In this document: positions 1-9,379 of the stretch, piece after piece
Layout: each line of letters starts with the position of its first letter
How positions within the stretch are numbered: the first letter of the stretch is position 1
Source: Promethearchaeota archaeon
Lineage (GTDB): Archaea > Asgardarchaeota > Lokiarchaeia > Sigyniarchaeales > SOKP01
Assembly (NCBI GenBank): GCA_016839705.1
Contig: JAEOTR010000023.1
Coordinates: 1-64,000 of the forward strand
Direction: 5' to 3'
Length of the DNA stretch: 64,000 nucleotides
The notes under the pieces: generated by a model
What the model was told of the DNA's origin: nothing
Databases searched by the model: none
The model's input: the letters and a program-made list of their open reading frames with translations, nothing else
Program-made: the position numbers and the translations under genes

Positions 1-185
1 AAAATAAAAATATCTCTAATCCCATTTTTAATAAAAGTACGGATATTTCTTTCTATAATAGATAATCCACATAATTTTTTTAAATAGAAAGGTTGTTTTT
101 TAATAAGAAATGGATCATCAGGTAGAAATATTATTCCTATAAAATTAATTGAACTTTGGTTAACTGATTTATATTGATTAATCAT
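1..185 (-). CDS. Nucleotidyltransferase-like protein, N-terminal part (runs off window)
   Basis: An open frame begins with ATG at 185-183 and runs off the left edge of the window, giving 61 codons. The visible protein reads like the start of a sugar- or alcohol-phosphate nucleotidyltransferase: a hydrophobic strand (INFIGIIFLPDD), then a stretch resembling the usual K-P-L-x-x-x-x-G-x-x-I-I-E-R region (KKLCGLSIIERNIRTFIKNG) followed by a strand IRDIFI. The glycine-rich NTP loop is not the canonical LAAGxGxR, so it may be a divergent or inactive paralogue. It lies 19 bp downstream of a better recognisable nucleotidyltransferase on the same strand, probably in one operon. Only the N-terminus is visible, so the function is tentative. 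Confidence 0.5.
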   Translation of the reverse strand, partial: MINQYKSVNQSSINFIGIIFLPDDPFLIKKQPFYLKKLCGLSIIERNIRTFIKNGIRDIFI

Positions 186-204
186 ATGAAAAATTATCTT
201 AATA

Positions 205-1020
205 TTAGTTTTTTTTTCCTTTATTTAAATAAGCAAGGTACTTAGGGGGGATTAAACCAAAAGGATAAAAGTTAGATTTATTATTACAAAGTCTTATTAA
301 TTGAAGGTATATTTTATAATCATCAATGTCTAACCATATGGTATTTGGAAAATCATAATATCCGACATTTAAATCTGAATTAAGAACTGATAGAACAACG
401 TTTGTAACACCAAATTTAAATAGATTTAACTTGACTCTCTGACAGATTTTTTTAATATTTTTCGATTTTAATATAAATACACCCATATCTAAACGATTAT
501 AATTAGATAAATCCTTTCCTATATCGATGATAAAAGAATTTTTTCCATATACTTTAGTTGCATCCTCTAGGTCGTAATACCCTTTCCTGTGCATTGGATC
601 CGTAGCTAACAGAATATCCTTTCCTTTATAGTTCTTTACCAATTGAGAAAATATATTTTTTGAAAAAATATGATCTGCCATCGATAATAAAACATATTTA
701 GAAGAAATTGTATTGAGACCTAAAAAAAGGCTATATCCATTTTCCCTATCTGGAATTTTATTTTCAATAATATCTAATTCAATATTTTGTATATTTACCA
801 ATGATGGGACTACTGATTTTAAAATCCTTTTTTTGTATTTAAATTTGTTAAAAATTTTACTAGTAACAATCTTTATTTTTCTTATTCCTGCTTTAATCAT
901 TCCAGCAATAATGTAACCTAAAATATTAGAATTATTTAACTCTAAAAAGTACTTTTTAAATTTATCATTTTCATAATTAAACCTACTAGAATAACCTGCT
1001 GCTAGAATTAAACCTTCTAT
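205..1020 (-). CDS. Nucleotidyltransferase, inositol-1-phosphate cytidylyltransferase-like; probable AUA start
   Basis: Transfers a nucleotide to a phosphorylated alcohol or sugar; the closest family I recognise is archaeal CTP:inositol-1-phosphate cytidylyltransferase. Read from the ATA at 1020-1018 it is 271 residues. Residues 3-14 (GLILAAGYSSRF) are the NTP-binding loop, residues 114-119 (MADHIF) match the metal-binding MSDHxF motif, and downstream come DATKVYG and a NRLDMGVF strand typical of this family. The first ATG is only at 900-898, after the NTP loop, and so cannot be the real start. Between the upstream stop (1056-1054) and that ATG there is no ATG, GTG or TTG. AUA at 1020 is preceded by AGGG at 5 nt and gives the usual family N-terminus. 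A frameshift from the ATG at 1057-1055 is the alternative. CDP-inositol would feed inositol lipid or di-inositol phosphate synthesis. Confidence 0.65.
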   Translation of the reverse strand: MEGLILAAGYSSRFNYENDKFKKYFLELNNSNILGYIIAGMIKAGIRKIKIVTSKIFNKFKYKKRILKSVVPSLVNIQNIELDIIENKIPDRENGYSLFLGLNTISSKYVLLSMADHIFSKNIFSQLVKNYKGKDILLATDPMHRKGYYDLEDATKVYGKNSFIIDIGKDLSNYNRLDMGVFILKSKNIKKICQRVKLNLFKFGVTNVVLSVLNSDLNVGYYDFPNTIWLDIDDYKIYLQLIRLCNNKSNFYPFGLIPPKYLAYLNKGKKN

Positions 1021-1403
1021 TTTATCCCTATCTATTATTATAATCCAACTTTTTCATTCGTATTTTTAAATATCTTTTAGGGGAACTGATTTAAATAACT
1101 AAGTTTTCAGAAATTTATTCCTTATGTAATACTTCTTTTGTTGTATCCAGTCGGATATATCCGCAAAAATTCAATTTTTTTATTTCTAAACATCTCGAGA
1201 AATATTTTTTGAATTTCTTTAAGATCTAAATCTCTCTTTTATAGAAATATTAATTTATTAACCTTTATATAAGGTTTAGTTTTTTGTTAAAAAGATAAAT
1301 GGTTTATTAATTAAATAAAAAGTTATTTTAATAAATTTTTTTTTATATGAAATAAATTTAAAGTGTAAAAAATAAAAAAATTAAGGTAGATATTTTTGAG
1401 ATT
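1021..1403. other. Intergenic, no gene recognised
   Basis: About 380 very AT-rich bases separate the nucleotidyltransferase start from the stop of the next gene. I see no open frame with protein-like composition, no tRNA-like element and no strong hairpin apart from a short palindrome GGATATATCC near 1154-1163. Promoter elements for the minus-strand nucleotidyltransferase gene presumably lie just upstream of 1056. Confidence 0.5.
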
Positions 1404-2801
1404 TTATTTTATTAGTACACCAGCTTGATCAAAATTAAGGAATGCTGAAATCTTTTCTTTAAGTGGATATATTCCCTCTTTCAACAGAGTATATAAGAAA
1501 ATCACTATAAATATTGTTGAGCCTAATCCGGGTGCTAATCTACTCAGGGAATCCATAAAAGTAGTAGAGGGATCAAGCGAAAGAAACATCCAAACTAACG
1601 AAATTCCAGCAATTAAAATCGATATAAAGGAAATTGTTACTGCAGTTTTTTTGCTAAGATTCAAATGCAAAGGTCCAATATCAAGTCGAAAAAACTTGGG
1701 TTGTACTACTATTGAAAGAATAGTATGGCTAATTATTTTCTCCTCAAATTCTATGAATACATTTAAAAATCTTCTTTCGATTTCTTTTTTCTTCTTTTTC
1801 TTTTTTTTCGATTTCAGTGGCATTATGGAAAAAATCATAACCGGGGGATTTACCGCATCTTTTTTTACTTCGACTTTTCCAAATATGGGATGAACTTCAA
1901 AACCTTCTCCTTCAATTTTGAGATCTAAAACAGGAGGTTCCTTTTTTGTTGTAACAACTTGAACAGTAGTTTTATAAATGGTTTTTCCTTCTTCATCAAC
2001 TATTTTCAATTCCTCATGTGAAAAATACACATAAAACAGATAACTTCGTTGCTCCATCATAACAGAGTAATATTGTAGTCCCATATTAATATCATATTCT
2101 GTAGGTTGAGGTGCTTCAGCTTCGGTTGTAGATACTATAGGTTTCGCTGGCTCACTAGCTCTAGCACCTGCAAATGCGTCGGAAGGAGGTGGAGGTGCTG
2201 CAGGGGCAGATTTTGGTGCGGGACGTTCAGCAGGTTCGCTCATCGGACCACCACCAGGAGCGGGAGAAGGAGGTGGCATGGATCGTTTTCTCATTTTTAC
2301 AGATTCCTTTTTTTCTTCCGATGCTTGTTTTTCACGTTCATCTCTACTTAAAACTGCCTCTTCTTCAAATATCTCTTCTTTATATTTGACGTCATCTGCA
2401 ATTGAAGACAGAGTACTAACTTCCTCGTCATAATCTTCTTCTTCAATTTTATATGTATCTTTCTTCTTGAAATCCATAACCTTTTGTGGTTTTGCCTTCT
2501 TTCCTTTTTTCTTTTCGGTCTTTTTTTTTCCTGCTAGTTTTAAGTTCTTTACCTTTGTATTACCATGAATTTTATTAAGCGTATTAGCGTCTAAAAAATA
2601 AATATCCTCACGTTCAAATTGAACATCTCCTAACGAAGCGTAAATATCGTTTAAAACTTGACTAATCCTCACAGATTTCTTATAAATTCCTACAAACATA
2701 AAATCTAAGATTTTTACAGATAATATATTTGTCTTTTTATCATAAGACATGTCATTAGTCGTAATTTCAATACTCGAAATATTTTGTAACAGTTCCACCA
2801 T
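1404..2801 (-). CDS. Unrecognised membrane-anchored protein with charged and proline-rich linkers
   Basis: A 465-residue protein I do not recognise. Residues 1-90 form a compact alpha/beta-looking region ending KVKNLKLAGKK, which could be a ubiquitin-like beta-grasp fold (speculative). Residues 90-170 are a highly charged Lys/Glu linker, 170-230 are Pro/Ala-rich (MPPPSPAPGGG), 240-375 look like a beta-rich domain carrying a run of nine lysines, and two transmembrane helices lie near residues 388-410 and 428-447. Predicted topology: a large cytoplasmic part anchored at the C-terminus. The start ATG at 2801 has no strong ribosome-binding site. The Lys run is encoded by a slippage-prone T-rich tract near 1780-1810. 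It is transcribed alone; neighbours give no clue. Confidence 0.75.
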   Translation of the reverse strand: MVELLQNISSIEITTNDMSYDKKTNILSVKILDFMFVGIYKKSVRISQVLNDIYASLGDVQFEREDIYFLDANTLNKIHGNTKVKNLKLAGKKKTEKKKGKKAKPQKVMDFKKKDTYKIEEEDYDEEVSTLSSIADDVKYKEEIFEEEAVLSRDEREKQASEEKKESVKMRKRSMPPPSPAPGGGPMSEPAERPAPKSAPAAPPPPSDAFAGARASEPAKPIVSTTEAEAPQPTEYDINMGLQYYSVMMEQRSYLFYVYFSHEELKIVDEEGKTIYKTTVQVVTTKKEPPVLDLKIEGEGFEVHPIFGKVEVKKDAVNPPVMIFSIMPLKSKKKKKKKKEIERRFLNVFIEFEEKIISHTILSIVVQPKFFRLDIGPLHLNLSKKTAVTISFISILIAGISLVWMFLSLDPSTTFMDSLSRLAPGLGSTIFIVIFLYTLLKEGIYPLKEKISAFLNFDQAGVLIK

Positions 2802-2973
2802 AATTCATACCTCTTTATTAGATTAGATGAAAAGTATATTAAATCTTTATAGTTAACAATTATCTTCTTATAAGTTTTTATATTGAAATTATAAATAATA
2901 AAGTAGTTAGTCTATTTATATAAGATAGTTATCGCATTTGCTAATAAAAGAATATCAATATTTGAAATACATT

Positions 2974-3981
2974 TTAGGAATTTAAATCTCTAAAATAAGC
3001 TTTAATCAGTAATAATTTATCTTTCACCTTTCTTATTTTCTCGATATTTTCTTCAATGCCGATAAACTTCTTTATCGCATTATTAATCAATGTAAGATGC
3101 TCATAAGCTTTAGGATTTTCATAGACATTCTGATCAAAATGTTCTTCCCATGGCTTTAATTTCGGGAGAGAATCAACATTTCTTAAGGACCATTTAACTT
3201 TTTCCTTATAATCTTCTGTTAGTGGTTTTAAATTAAATTTATTCCATCTTTGAATTACCCAAGGAGCATATTCATGTAATTTATCAAAATCATACTCAAG
3301 ATCATCTCTCCATTCATACTGGTGCACCCAATTAGCTACAGCTAGAAAATTATCGTTTTTAGATTTAATAAAAGGAAAAAATTTCCAGGGAGTCTGTGTA
3401 ATATCTTCCTCGTTAAATGGATGTCCCTCTCCATATTGGAACAAGTAACCGACATTTTCTATACTTCCTTTATTGAGTGGATTTAATTTCAAATAGGTTT
3501 CAATTTGTGAGATAGTAATCTTACTTCCTAATACTTCCTCTTGATACATTTTATATATAACATTTTTTACCTCATTTGGATGGCAATTACCTGTAAAAAT
3601 AGGGTAATAAGAAAAACAATAGAAGTTGGCATTATCTATCGATTTTCCCTTAAACACTTCAAACCAGCATTCTAATGGTTTAATATATACATTAGATTTA
3701 AGATAATTTATCATGAGGAGAATTGCGCTAATTACGCCAATGGTAATGAAGATGATAAATAAGAATAAACTAAATAATATCGGAGCTAAAAAGTATGTAA
3801 TAGCAATATAAATAAGTAATCCTCCCGCTATGAAGAAGAAGGCTATTAATGAGATGTATGCCTCATGTTCTTTATCTTTCTTTGAATAAAGTATAGTAGG
3901 GGCATATTTAATTATAATTTCCTTACCAAATTCTTCAAGGAATTGATCATAGTCAACTTTATCCCATTCAGAATCAGACAT
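2974..3981 (-). CDS. Unrecognised protein with two N-terminal transmembrane helices
   Basis: 335 residues, family unknown to me. A short acidic N-terminal stretch (residues 1-40) precedes two adjacent hydrophobic helices (about 42-64 and 66-92) forming a hairpin anchor. The remainder is a soluble domain rich in Trp, Tyr and Lys, with WKFFPF, WVHQYEW and PWVIQRWNKF segments, ending in a helical, possibly coiled-coil tail (IEENIEKIRKVKDKLLLIK). There is no signal peptide, so the soluble part is probably cytoplasmic. It is divergent from the acyl-CoA synthetase gene at 4165 and stands 172 bp from the previous gene. Confidence 0.75.
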   Translation of the reverse strand: MSDSEWDKVDYDQFLEEFGKEIIIKYAPTILYSKKDKEHEAYISLIAFFFIAGGLLIYIAITYFLAPILFSLFLFIIFITIGVISAILLMINYLKSNVYIKPLECWFEVFKGKSIDNANFYCFSYYPIFTGNCHPNEVKNVIYKMYQEEVLGSKITISQIETYLKLNPLNKGSIENVGYLFQYGEGHPFNEEDITQTPWKFFPFIKSKNDNFLAVANWVHQYEWRDDLEYDFDKLHEYAPWVIQRWNKFNLKPLTEDYKEKVKWSLRNVDSLPKLKPWEEHFDQNVYENPKAYEHLTLINNAIKKFIGIEENIEKIRKVKDKLLLIKAYFRDLNS

Positions 3982-4164
3982 GTGTACTAGGAAAGATAAT
4001 TTATTTATTTAAATTTGATTTTATCTTATAAAAAGATTGTTAAAAAGGGATCTTGAGGGATATAAGATATGATTCATAAAACTAAAAGATGAGTTTTAAT
4101 TAATAAAATCATTATAACCATTCTTAAAATTTAAAAAAGAAAAGAGAAATTGAGGATATTGCCG

Positions 4165-5637
4165 ATGGATCCCAATACTAATAGAACCTTGGATACACTA
4201 TTTAACCCTCGTAATATAGCCATTTACAAAGCGAGTAATAAACTAGATTATTTTCTAATGGGGCTAAGACAACACAACTTTCCAAAAGACAAATTGTATT
4301 TGGTTAATCCTGAAGTAGATGAAGTTTTTGGTCAGAAAACTATCAAATCTTTTGGGGAGATCCCAGAAGATACTATTGATTTATTGATTTTAGCAATTGG
4401 AAGAGATAAAATCATTGAGACTTTAAAAATGTTGATTCATCAGAAAAAGATTAAAACGATCCATATCTTTACTGCGGGAATGGGAGAATCTGATAATGTA
4501 GGAAAAGAGCTTGAGAAAGAGATGATGAATATTTTACACAGTAATGAAGATAACATTCGTGCTATTGGTCCAAACTGTATGGGTGTATATTCTCCGAAAG
4601 GACATATCGCTTATGAACCATTTCTTCCAATAGAGCCTGGAAATATATCCTTTGTATTTCAATCAGGAGATCTGCATTCTCAAACGATAAGAATAGGCGC
4701 AAGGCGATATAATTTAAGATATTCAAAAGGAGCTAGTGTTGGGAATTGTCTTGATTTACAAGTTTCTGATTTTTTGAATTATTTTAACAATGATATTGAA
4801 ACGGATATCATTGGGGTATATTTTGAAGGTTTTTCAAAACTTCATCCTAATGAAGGGAAAAAATTTCTAGATACTCTTAAAAGTATGAAAAAACCTGTTT
4901 TATTTATGAATGGGGGGAATACTGAGAGAGCACAAACTGCAGTCTTAACACACACAGGATCAATTGGTTCAAACAAAAATATTTGGAATGGTGTCATAAA
5001 ACAAACACCTATTATTAATGTTCCAACTTCCATGGATGATATGATTGACTATCTTTACCTCTTTAATAGTTATTTTAGTAGATTCAAAAAGCAAGGCAAA
5101 ACCTTAGAAGCTGTTAAATATCCTATGGGAAAAAATGTCTTATTGATTCTGTGGTCAGGTGGATTTGGGATTATTGATACAAACACATTAACAGAATTAG
5201 GATTAAACGTTCCTTATTTTGATGGGAAACGCCTGGAAAAATTAAGAAAAATATATCCTATCAAAATAGGAAGTCTAAATAACCCTATAGATATTCCGTG
5301 GATCTCGTCTTCCGCAAAATACATCGAAGTTGCTAAAACAGCTATTTCAGAAAATATTGATCTAGTATTGATCGAAACAGATATATTTGGTAATGATTTT
5401 GATCCTGAAAATCTAAGTAATTATTACAGAAATATTTTAACACTAAAAGAGTACACCGAATCTCTAGGTAAGACTTTTATGTTAATTCTACCCCAATATC
5501 CAGGCAAAAAAAGAGAAAAATATATCAATAAACTTTTTGAAGATGGATTTATTGTTTATCCTTCAGTCCGAAGAGCAGGCAAATCATTTCTAGCTCTTTA
5601 TGAATATGGCAAAAAAGTCAAAACCTTAAATAAATAG
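4165..5637 (+). CDS. Acyl-CoA synthetase (NDP-forming), CoA-binding alpha-like subunit
   Basis: Resembles the alpha subunit of archaeal ADP-forming acetyl/acyl-CoA synthetases, which interconvert acyl-CoA + ADP + Pi with acid + CoA + ATP. The protein is about 490 residues, the size of an alpha subunit without the ATP-grasp beta domain. Order: CoA-binding Rossmann domain (starting LFNPRNIAIYKAS; AIGPNCMGVYSPKGH near the end of the first third), then the ligase CoA domain with FVFQSGDLHS and a THTGS segment holding the His expected to be phosphorylated. I prefer ATG at 4165, with GAGG about 10 nt upstream, over an upstream TTG at 4150. No beta subunit is present here, so it may partner with one elsewhere or have a regulatory role. 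Confidence 0.75.
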   Translation: MDPNTNRTLDTLFNPRNIAIYKASNKLDYFLMGLRQHNFPKDKLYLVNPEVDEVFGQKTIKSFGEIPEDTIDLLILAIGRDKIIETLKMLIHQKKIKTIHIFTAGMGESDNVGKELEKEMMNILHSNEDNIRAIGPNCMGVYSPKGHIAYEPFLPIEPGNISFVFQSGDLHSQTIRIGARRYNLRYSKGASVGNCLDLQVSDFLNYFNNDIETDIIGVYFEGFSKLHPNEGKKFLDTLKSMKKPVLFMNGGNTERAQTAVLTHTGSIGSNKNIWNGVIKQTPIINVPTSMDDMIDYLYLFNSYFSRFKKQGKTLEAVKYPMGKNVLLILWSGGFGIIDTNTLTELGLNVPYFDGKRLEKLRKIYPIKIGSLNNPIDIPWISSSAKYIEVAKTAISENIDLVLIETDIFGNDFDPENLSNYYRNILTLKEYTESLGKTFMLILPQYPGKKREKYINKLFEDGFIVYPSVRRAGKSFLALYEYGKKVKTLNK

Positions 5638-5687
5638 ATAAATCTATTCCCATTGAAATTTTTAATTAAGATTGCTCATTATAGGTA

Positions 5688-8042
5688 TTGAAGCAATTTA
5701 TGGTTGATTTCGAGGAATTTTTACGCTATTTAAAGTCTCAGGATTATTATTCTGATCAAATTTACCATATTGAACATATTCCCCAAAAAGAAGCTCAATA
5801 TAGTGCCTTAGAAGAACCATTAAGAAAACGCCTTCAGAGGTGGTTAGATAACAACAACATCAATCTCTGGCGTCATCAGACAGATGCAATAAATTCAATT
5901 CGTAAAGGAAATAATACAGTTGTTGTAACCTCTACCGCATCTGGAAAATCTCTCTGTTACAACCTTCCTGTAGTACAAGCAATCTTAGAGGAGCCAAAAA
6001 CAACGGCAATTTATATATTCCCAACAAAAGCTTTAGCAAGAGATCAATTCACCGTTTTATCTCAATTATTAGCAAATACTAATATAAAACAAAATAGAGT
6101 TGGAGTTTATGATGGGAGTGTGGATGCAAATGAAAAGAGACTAGTTTTAGCTAATGCTAATATAATAATAACTAATCCGTATGGGCTCCATTTTTATTTA
6201 CCATGGTTTAAACAAAAATGGAGGAGAATTGTTCAAAATCTAAAATATATTGTCCTGGATGAGATTCATATCTATAGGGGGATTTTTGGCTCGAATTTTG
6301 CGCTTTTGATTAGAAGACTAAAAAGAATGCTTGATATTTACAATATAAAGCCTCAATGGATTTTATCTAGCGCTACAATTAATAATCCCCAAGTTTTTTG
6401 TGAAAAGTTAATTGGTGAAGAGTTTCACATTATCGAAAGAGATGATTCTCCATCAGGAGCTAAAAAAGTTATTTTATGGGACTTACCTTATGATCAGGTT
6501 TCAAAAAAATATCGTTCACCACACCAAGAAACTAAAAATCTCTTTATGAGTCATTTAAAATTTAGGGATGGTATACAAACATTAACCTTTACGTTATCAA
6601 GGAAAATGGCGGAGTTACAGGCAATATGGACAAGAGAATCTATTCCTAGGTTAAAAGATAAAATTTTTAGTTATCGAGCCGGTATTAGCAAAAAGAAAAG
6701 GAGAGAAATCGAACAAGGCTTCAAAAATCGAAAAATCTTAGGTATTAGTTCTACCAATGCTCTTGAATTAGGTATAGATATAGGTTCTTTAGATGCTACA
6801 ATAAGTTCTGGCTTTCCAGGAACAATTTCGAGCTTCAGACAACAAATTGGTCGTTCGGGAAGAGGGACAGATCTCTCTATTTCTACTCTTATTCCGATGC
6901 CTGATCCTTTGGATCTTTTTTATATCCACAATCCTAATCAGCTATTTGGACCCATAAAAGAAGAATTACTTATTACACTCAATAATAAATACATCATCAA
7001 GAACCATTTATGTTGTGCGTCTAAGGAGATCCCTATTAGAATTGAGGATTATAAGAAATTCGGGGTCCAAGACAAAGAATTCTTTTTACAATGTTTGAAT
7101 GAATTGATTTCAGAATCTCTGCTTTTAAAGCAGGGAGATCGCTTTTATTGGAATAGCGATTTTTTTCCAAATGAAAAGTATGGATTAAATGACCTTTCAA
7201 CTAAAGGATATAAAGTTATACTAAGAACTGAAATTAGTGAAGAATTATTAACTGTTGAGGATGAAAGTTTTGTATTTCGAGATCTACATCCTGGAGCGGT
7301 TTACCTATACGAAGCCGAAGCGTATATAGTGGAGGATCTTGATCTGGAAGAAAGAATGGTATATCTTTGCAAAAAAAATGTGGATTATTATACTCAATCT
7401 TTAAAGCATACAGATATCACCCCACTTGAGGTAATTTATGAAGGCACAGCAGGAGTAGATAACAATTTATCCTCATATTTCGGAAAAGTGAAAGTAGAGC
7501 ATGAATATTATTCCTATAAAGTTGTTGATACGTTAACTCAAGAAATCCGCTCAAGACATCCCCTTGAGGATATTCCACTTATTAAATTCGAATCCCAAGC
7601 TGTATGGTTCACGATTCCCTTCGAAAATCAAAAGGAAGTAGAAAATAAGGGGTATGATCTTGGAGGAACTGTTCATGCCATTGAACATGCGATGATTGCG
7701 ATGGCTCCTGCTTTAGCTCAAATTTCTCGCTGGGATCTAGGGGGGGTTTCAATAGATTTCGATCCTATCAAACAACAACCAATAATTTATATCTATGATG
7801 CTTACAGAGGTGGTATTGGGATATCTGAAACGTTGTATTTTAATCTGGATGAATTAATGTTACTTGCTTTTAAGTTAATTAAATCTTGTAGCTGTAAAGC
7901 CTCTAATGGTTGTCCAGCATGTATAATGTCCCCAAAGTGTGGTAATTCAAATGATCCATTAGACAAACAAGGAGCATTCTTTCTGCTAGGAAATTTAACT
8001 AATAGTGAAACGGGAATTTCAGTTGATTTAGAAGAAGAATAA
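5688..8042 (+). CDS. DEAD/DEAH superfamily 2 helicase, Hrq1/YprA type with C-terminal MZB (DUF1998) domain
   Basis: A DNA helicase of the family containing yeast Hrq1 (RecQ4-like) and bacterial YprA/MrfA, involved in DNA repair. 784 residues. Motif I TSTASGKS is at residues 81-88, the Walker B box is DEIH (VLDEIHIYRG, near residue 190), motif III is SSATI, and the C-terminal RecA domain has QQIGRSGRG. The last ~150 residues form the MZB domain with four clustered cysteines (CSCKASNGCPAC, then PKCGN), a probable metal site or Fe-S cluster. Starts with TTG at 5688; an ATG four codons later is equally possible. It follows the acyl-CoA synthetase by 50 bp on the same strand, without a functional link I can see. 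Confidence 0.88.
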   Translation: MKQFMVDFEEFLRYLKSQDYYSDQIYHIEHIPQKEAQYSALEEPLRKRLQRWLDNNNINLWRHQTDAINSIRKGNNTVVVTSTASGKSLCYNLPVVQAILEEPKTTAIYIFPTKALARDQFTVLSQLLANTNIKQNRVGVYDGSVDANEKRLVLANANIIITNPYGLHFYLPWFKQKWRRIVQNLKYIVLDEIHIYRGIFGSNFALLIRRLKRMLDIYNIKPQWILSSATINNPQVFCEKLIGEEFHIIERDDSPSGAKKVILWDLPYDQVSKKYRSPHQETKNLFMSHLKFRDGIQTLTFTLSRKMAELQAIWTRESIPRLKDKIFSYRAGISKKKRREIEQGFKNRKILGISSTNALELGIDIGSLDATISSGFPGTISSFRQQIGRSGRGTDLSISTLIPMPDPLDLFYIHNPNQLFGPIKEELLITLNNKYIIKNHLCCASKEIPIRIEDYKKFGVQDKEFFLQCLNELISESLLLKQGDRFYWNSDFFPNEKYGLNDLSTKGYKVILRTEISEELLTVEDESFVFRDLHPGAVYLYEAEAYIVEDLDLEERMVYLCKKNVDYYTQSLKHTDITPLEVIYEGTAGVDNNLSSYFGKVKVEHEYYSYKVVDTLTQEIRSRHPLEDIPLIKFESQAVWFTIPFENQKEVENKGYDLGGTVHAIEHAMIAMAPALAQISRWDLGGVSIDFDPIKQQPIIYIYDAYRGGIGISETLYFNLDELMLLAFKLIKSCSCKASNGCPACIMSPKCGNSNDPLDKQGAFFLLGNLTNSETGISVDLEEE

Positions 8043-8208
8043 CAATATCTCATATTTCTGAACACATTTTTTAGCAGTAATCTTAAAATTGATTTTGATG
8101 TTAAATTTTTAAGGAGTAAAAACAATATAATATTTAATATTAGTCTGATACCTACAAAATTAGGTAAAACTCTAAAAAAACAAAATCTTATTAAAATGGG
8201 TTTCAGGG

Positions 8209-8745
8209 TTGGCAAGCGAAATATTTACATTTAAAATAGTAATTTTTGGAGACCCCCGGACAGGAAAAACTACTCTTACTCATAGATTTTTGACGAATTT
8301 ATTCAAAGAAGAAATTTCTATGACACTTGGCTTAGATTTCATGCTGAAGGCGGTAGATATAGACAATATAAAAATTAAACTTCAGATTTGGGACTTTGCT
8401 GGTGAGGAACGATTTAGATTTCTATTTCCCTCTTATATCAGAGGTGCAAAAGGTGGAATTTTTATGTATGATATTACAAACTATGGCTCACTCGCACATG
8501 TTGATGATTGGCTTGAAATTGTAAACAAAGAAATAGATTACGACTTCCCTATTATATTTGTTGGTGGAAAAACAGACTTAATTCACCTTAAAGAAGTTTC
8601 GACAAGAAAGGCAATGGAAGTGGCAAACTCAAAAGGCGCTGATGGATTTATAGAATGCAGTTCTAAGACGGGAGAGAATGTTCATAAAATATTTCACTTA
8701 TTAACTAAACTAATCCTAAAAAATAAGAATCCTGAACAAAATTAA
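8209..8745 (+). CDS. Rab/Ras-like small GTPase
   Basis: A GTP-binding switch protein of 178 residues with all motifs in normal order: P-loop GDPRTGKT (about residues 14-21), switch I threonine in SMTLGLDF, G3 WDFAGEE, G4 GGKTDL (Asn of NKxD replaced by Gly) and G5 CSSKTG. There is no C-terminal cysteine, so no prenylation signal, as usual for Asgard GTPases. The start is TTG at 8209; there is no ATG before the P-loop. It lies between the helicase and the thioredoxin-like gene on the same strand. The effector or pathway cannot be told from the sequence. Confidence 0.92.
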   Translation: MASEIFTFKIVIFGDPRTGKTTLTHRFLTNLFKEEISMTLGLDFMLKAVDIDNIKIKLQIWDFAGEERFRFLFPSYIRGAKGGIFMYDITNYGSLAHVDDWLEIVNKEIDYDFPIIFVGGKTDLIHLKEVSTRKAMEVANSKGADGFIECSSKTGENVHKIFHLLTKLILKNKNPEQN

Positions 8746-8814
8746 TAGATTTTCGCATGATTCTATGATCTATTAAGATAATTTTTTTAATCTTTAACGA
8801 ATTTTTTATAATTT

Positions 8815-9318
8815 ATGGCTACAGATAATTTGAAATGGGAAGATCTCGTTTCACCAACAATGAGTCCTGACGACTATTTAAAAGAATATGGTGAAAAAAT
8901 AGAAAATAACTTTAAGACATACAAACCAAAATTAGATGTTTTAGAAAAAATCTGTTCCCTACTTAAAGATAAAAAGGAAAAGTTAAAAATTGTTGCGTTA
9001 GGAGCAGACTGGTGTCCAGATTGCAACATAAATGTACCCAGAATGATAAAAATAGTAAACTTGATGGAAGACAAGGATGTCAATTTTAAAATTTTGTATG
9101 GTATCATGGTAAATGCTTTACATAAGCCTGGAGAAACTATATGGCATAAAAAACGGTCGCCGTCGGAAGCAATGGAGCCTAAATTTGATTTAAAAAAAAT
9201 TCCAACGTTCTACTTTTTTAATGAAAGTGGTGATCTTCTGGGGATTATCGTAGAAAATCCTAAATACTCCTCAACTCTAGAAGAAGATTTACTTGAAATC
9301 TTAGAAAATAATCTATAG
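8815..9318 (+). CDS. Thioredoxin-like protein with CPDC active site
   Basis: 167 residues with a thioredoxin fold: a helical N-terminal extension (residues 1-55), then strand KIVALGADW followed by the redox motif CPDC, and later the conserved cis-proline region KKIPTFYFF. It lacks a signal peptide and so acts in the cytoplasm, probably as a thiol-disulfide oxidoreductase. CPDC differs from the classical CGPC and resembles several archaeal and bacterial thioredoxin-like proteins of unknown target. ATG at 8815. Confidence 0.82.
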   Translation: MATDNLKWEDLVSPTMSPDDYLKEYGEKIENNFKTYKPKLDVLEKICSLLKDKKEKLKIVALGADWCPDCNINVPRMIKIVNLMEDKDVNFKILYGIMVNALHKPGETIWHKKRSPSEAMEPKFDLKKIPTFYFFNESGDLLGIIVENPKYSSTLEEDLLEILENNL

Positions 9319-9338
9319 AAATACTGTTTTTGTTTGTT

Positions 9339-9379
9339 TTTTTAAAAATCTATTTCTTTGTGTATTAAAATTTAAATTA
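9339..9379 (+). repeat. 41-bp direct repeat, copy 1 (left flank of the oxamate island)
   Basis: Matches 20783-20823 at 40 of 41 positions (G at 9360 versus A at 20804). It ends in TTTAAATTA, which looks like an archaeal TATA element; in both copies an ATG follows at the same distance (9401 here, 20845 in copy 2), the spacing of a leaderless gene. The intervening ~11.4 kb is the GC-richer transporter/oxamate island. Confidence 0.85.

Noticed and set aside
1152..1163. GGATATATCC palindrome as an operator
   Set aside because: Too short, single copy, no associated gene start at a sensible distance.
1651..1893. Plus-strand frame with Phe run
   Set aside because: It is the antisense of the Lys-rich tract in the 1404-2801 protein.
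2106..2351. Arg/Cys-rich plus-strand frame
   Set aside because: Antisense shadow of the proline-rich linker; composition is an artefact of codons for Pro and Ala.
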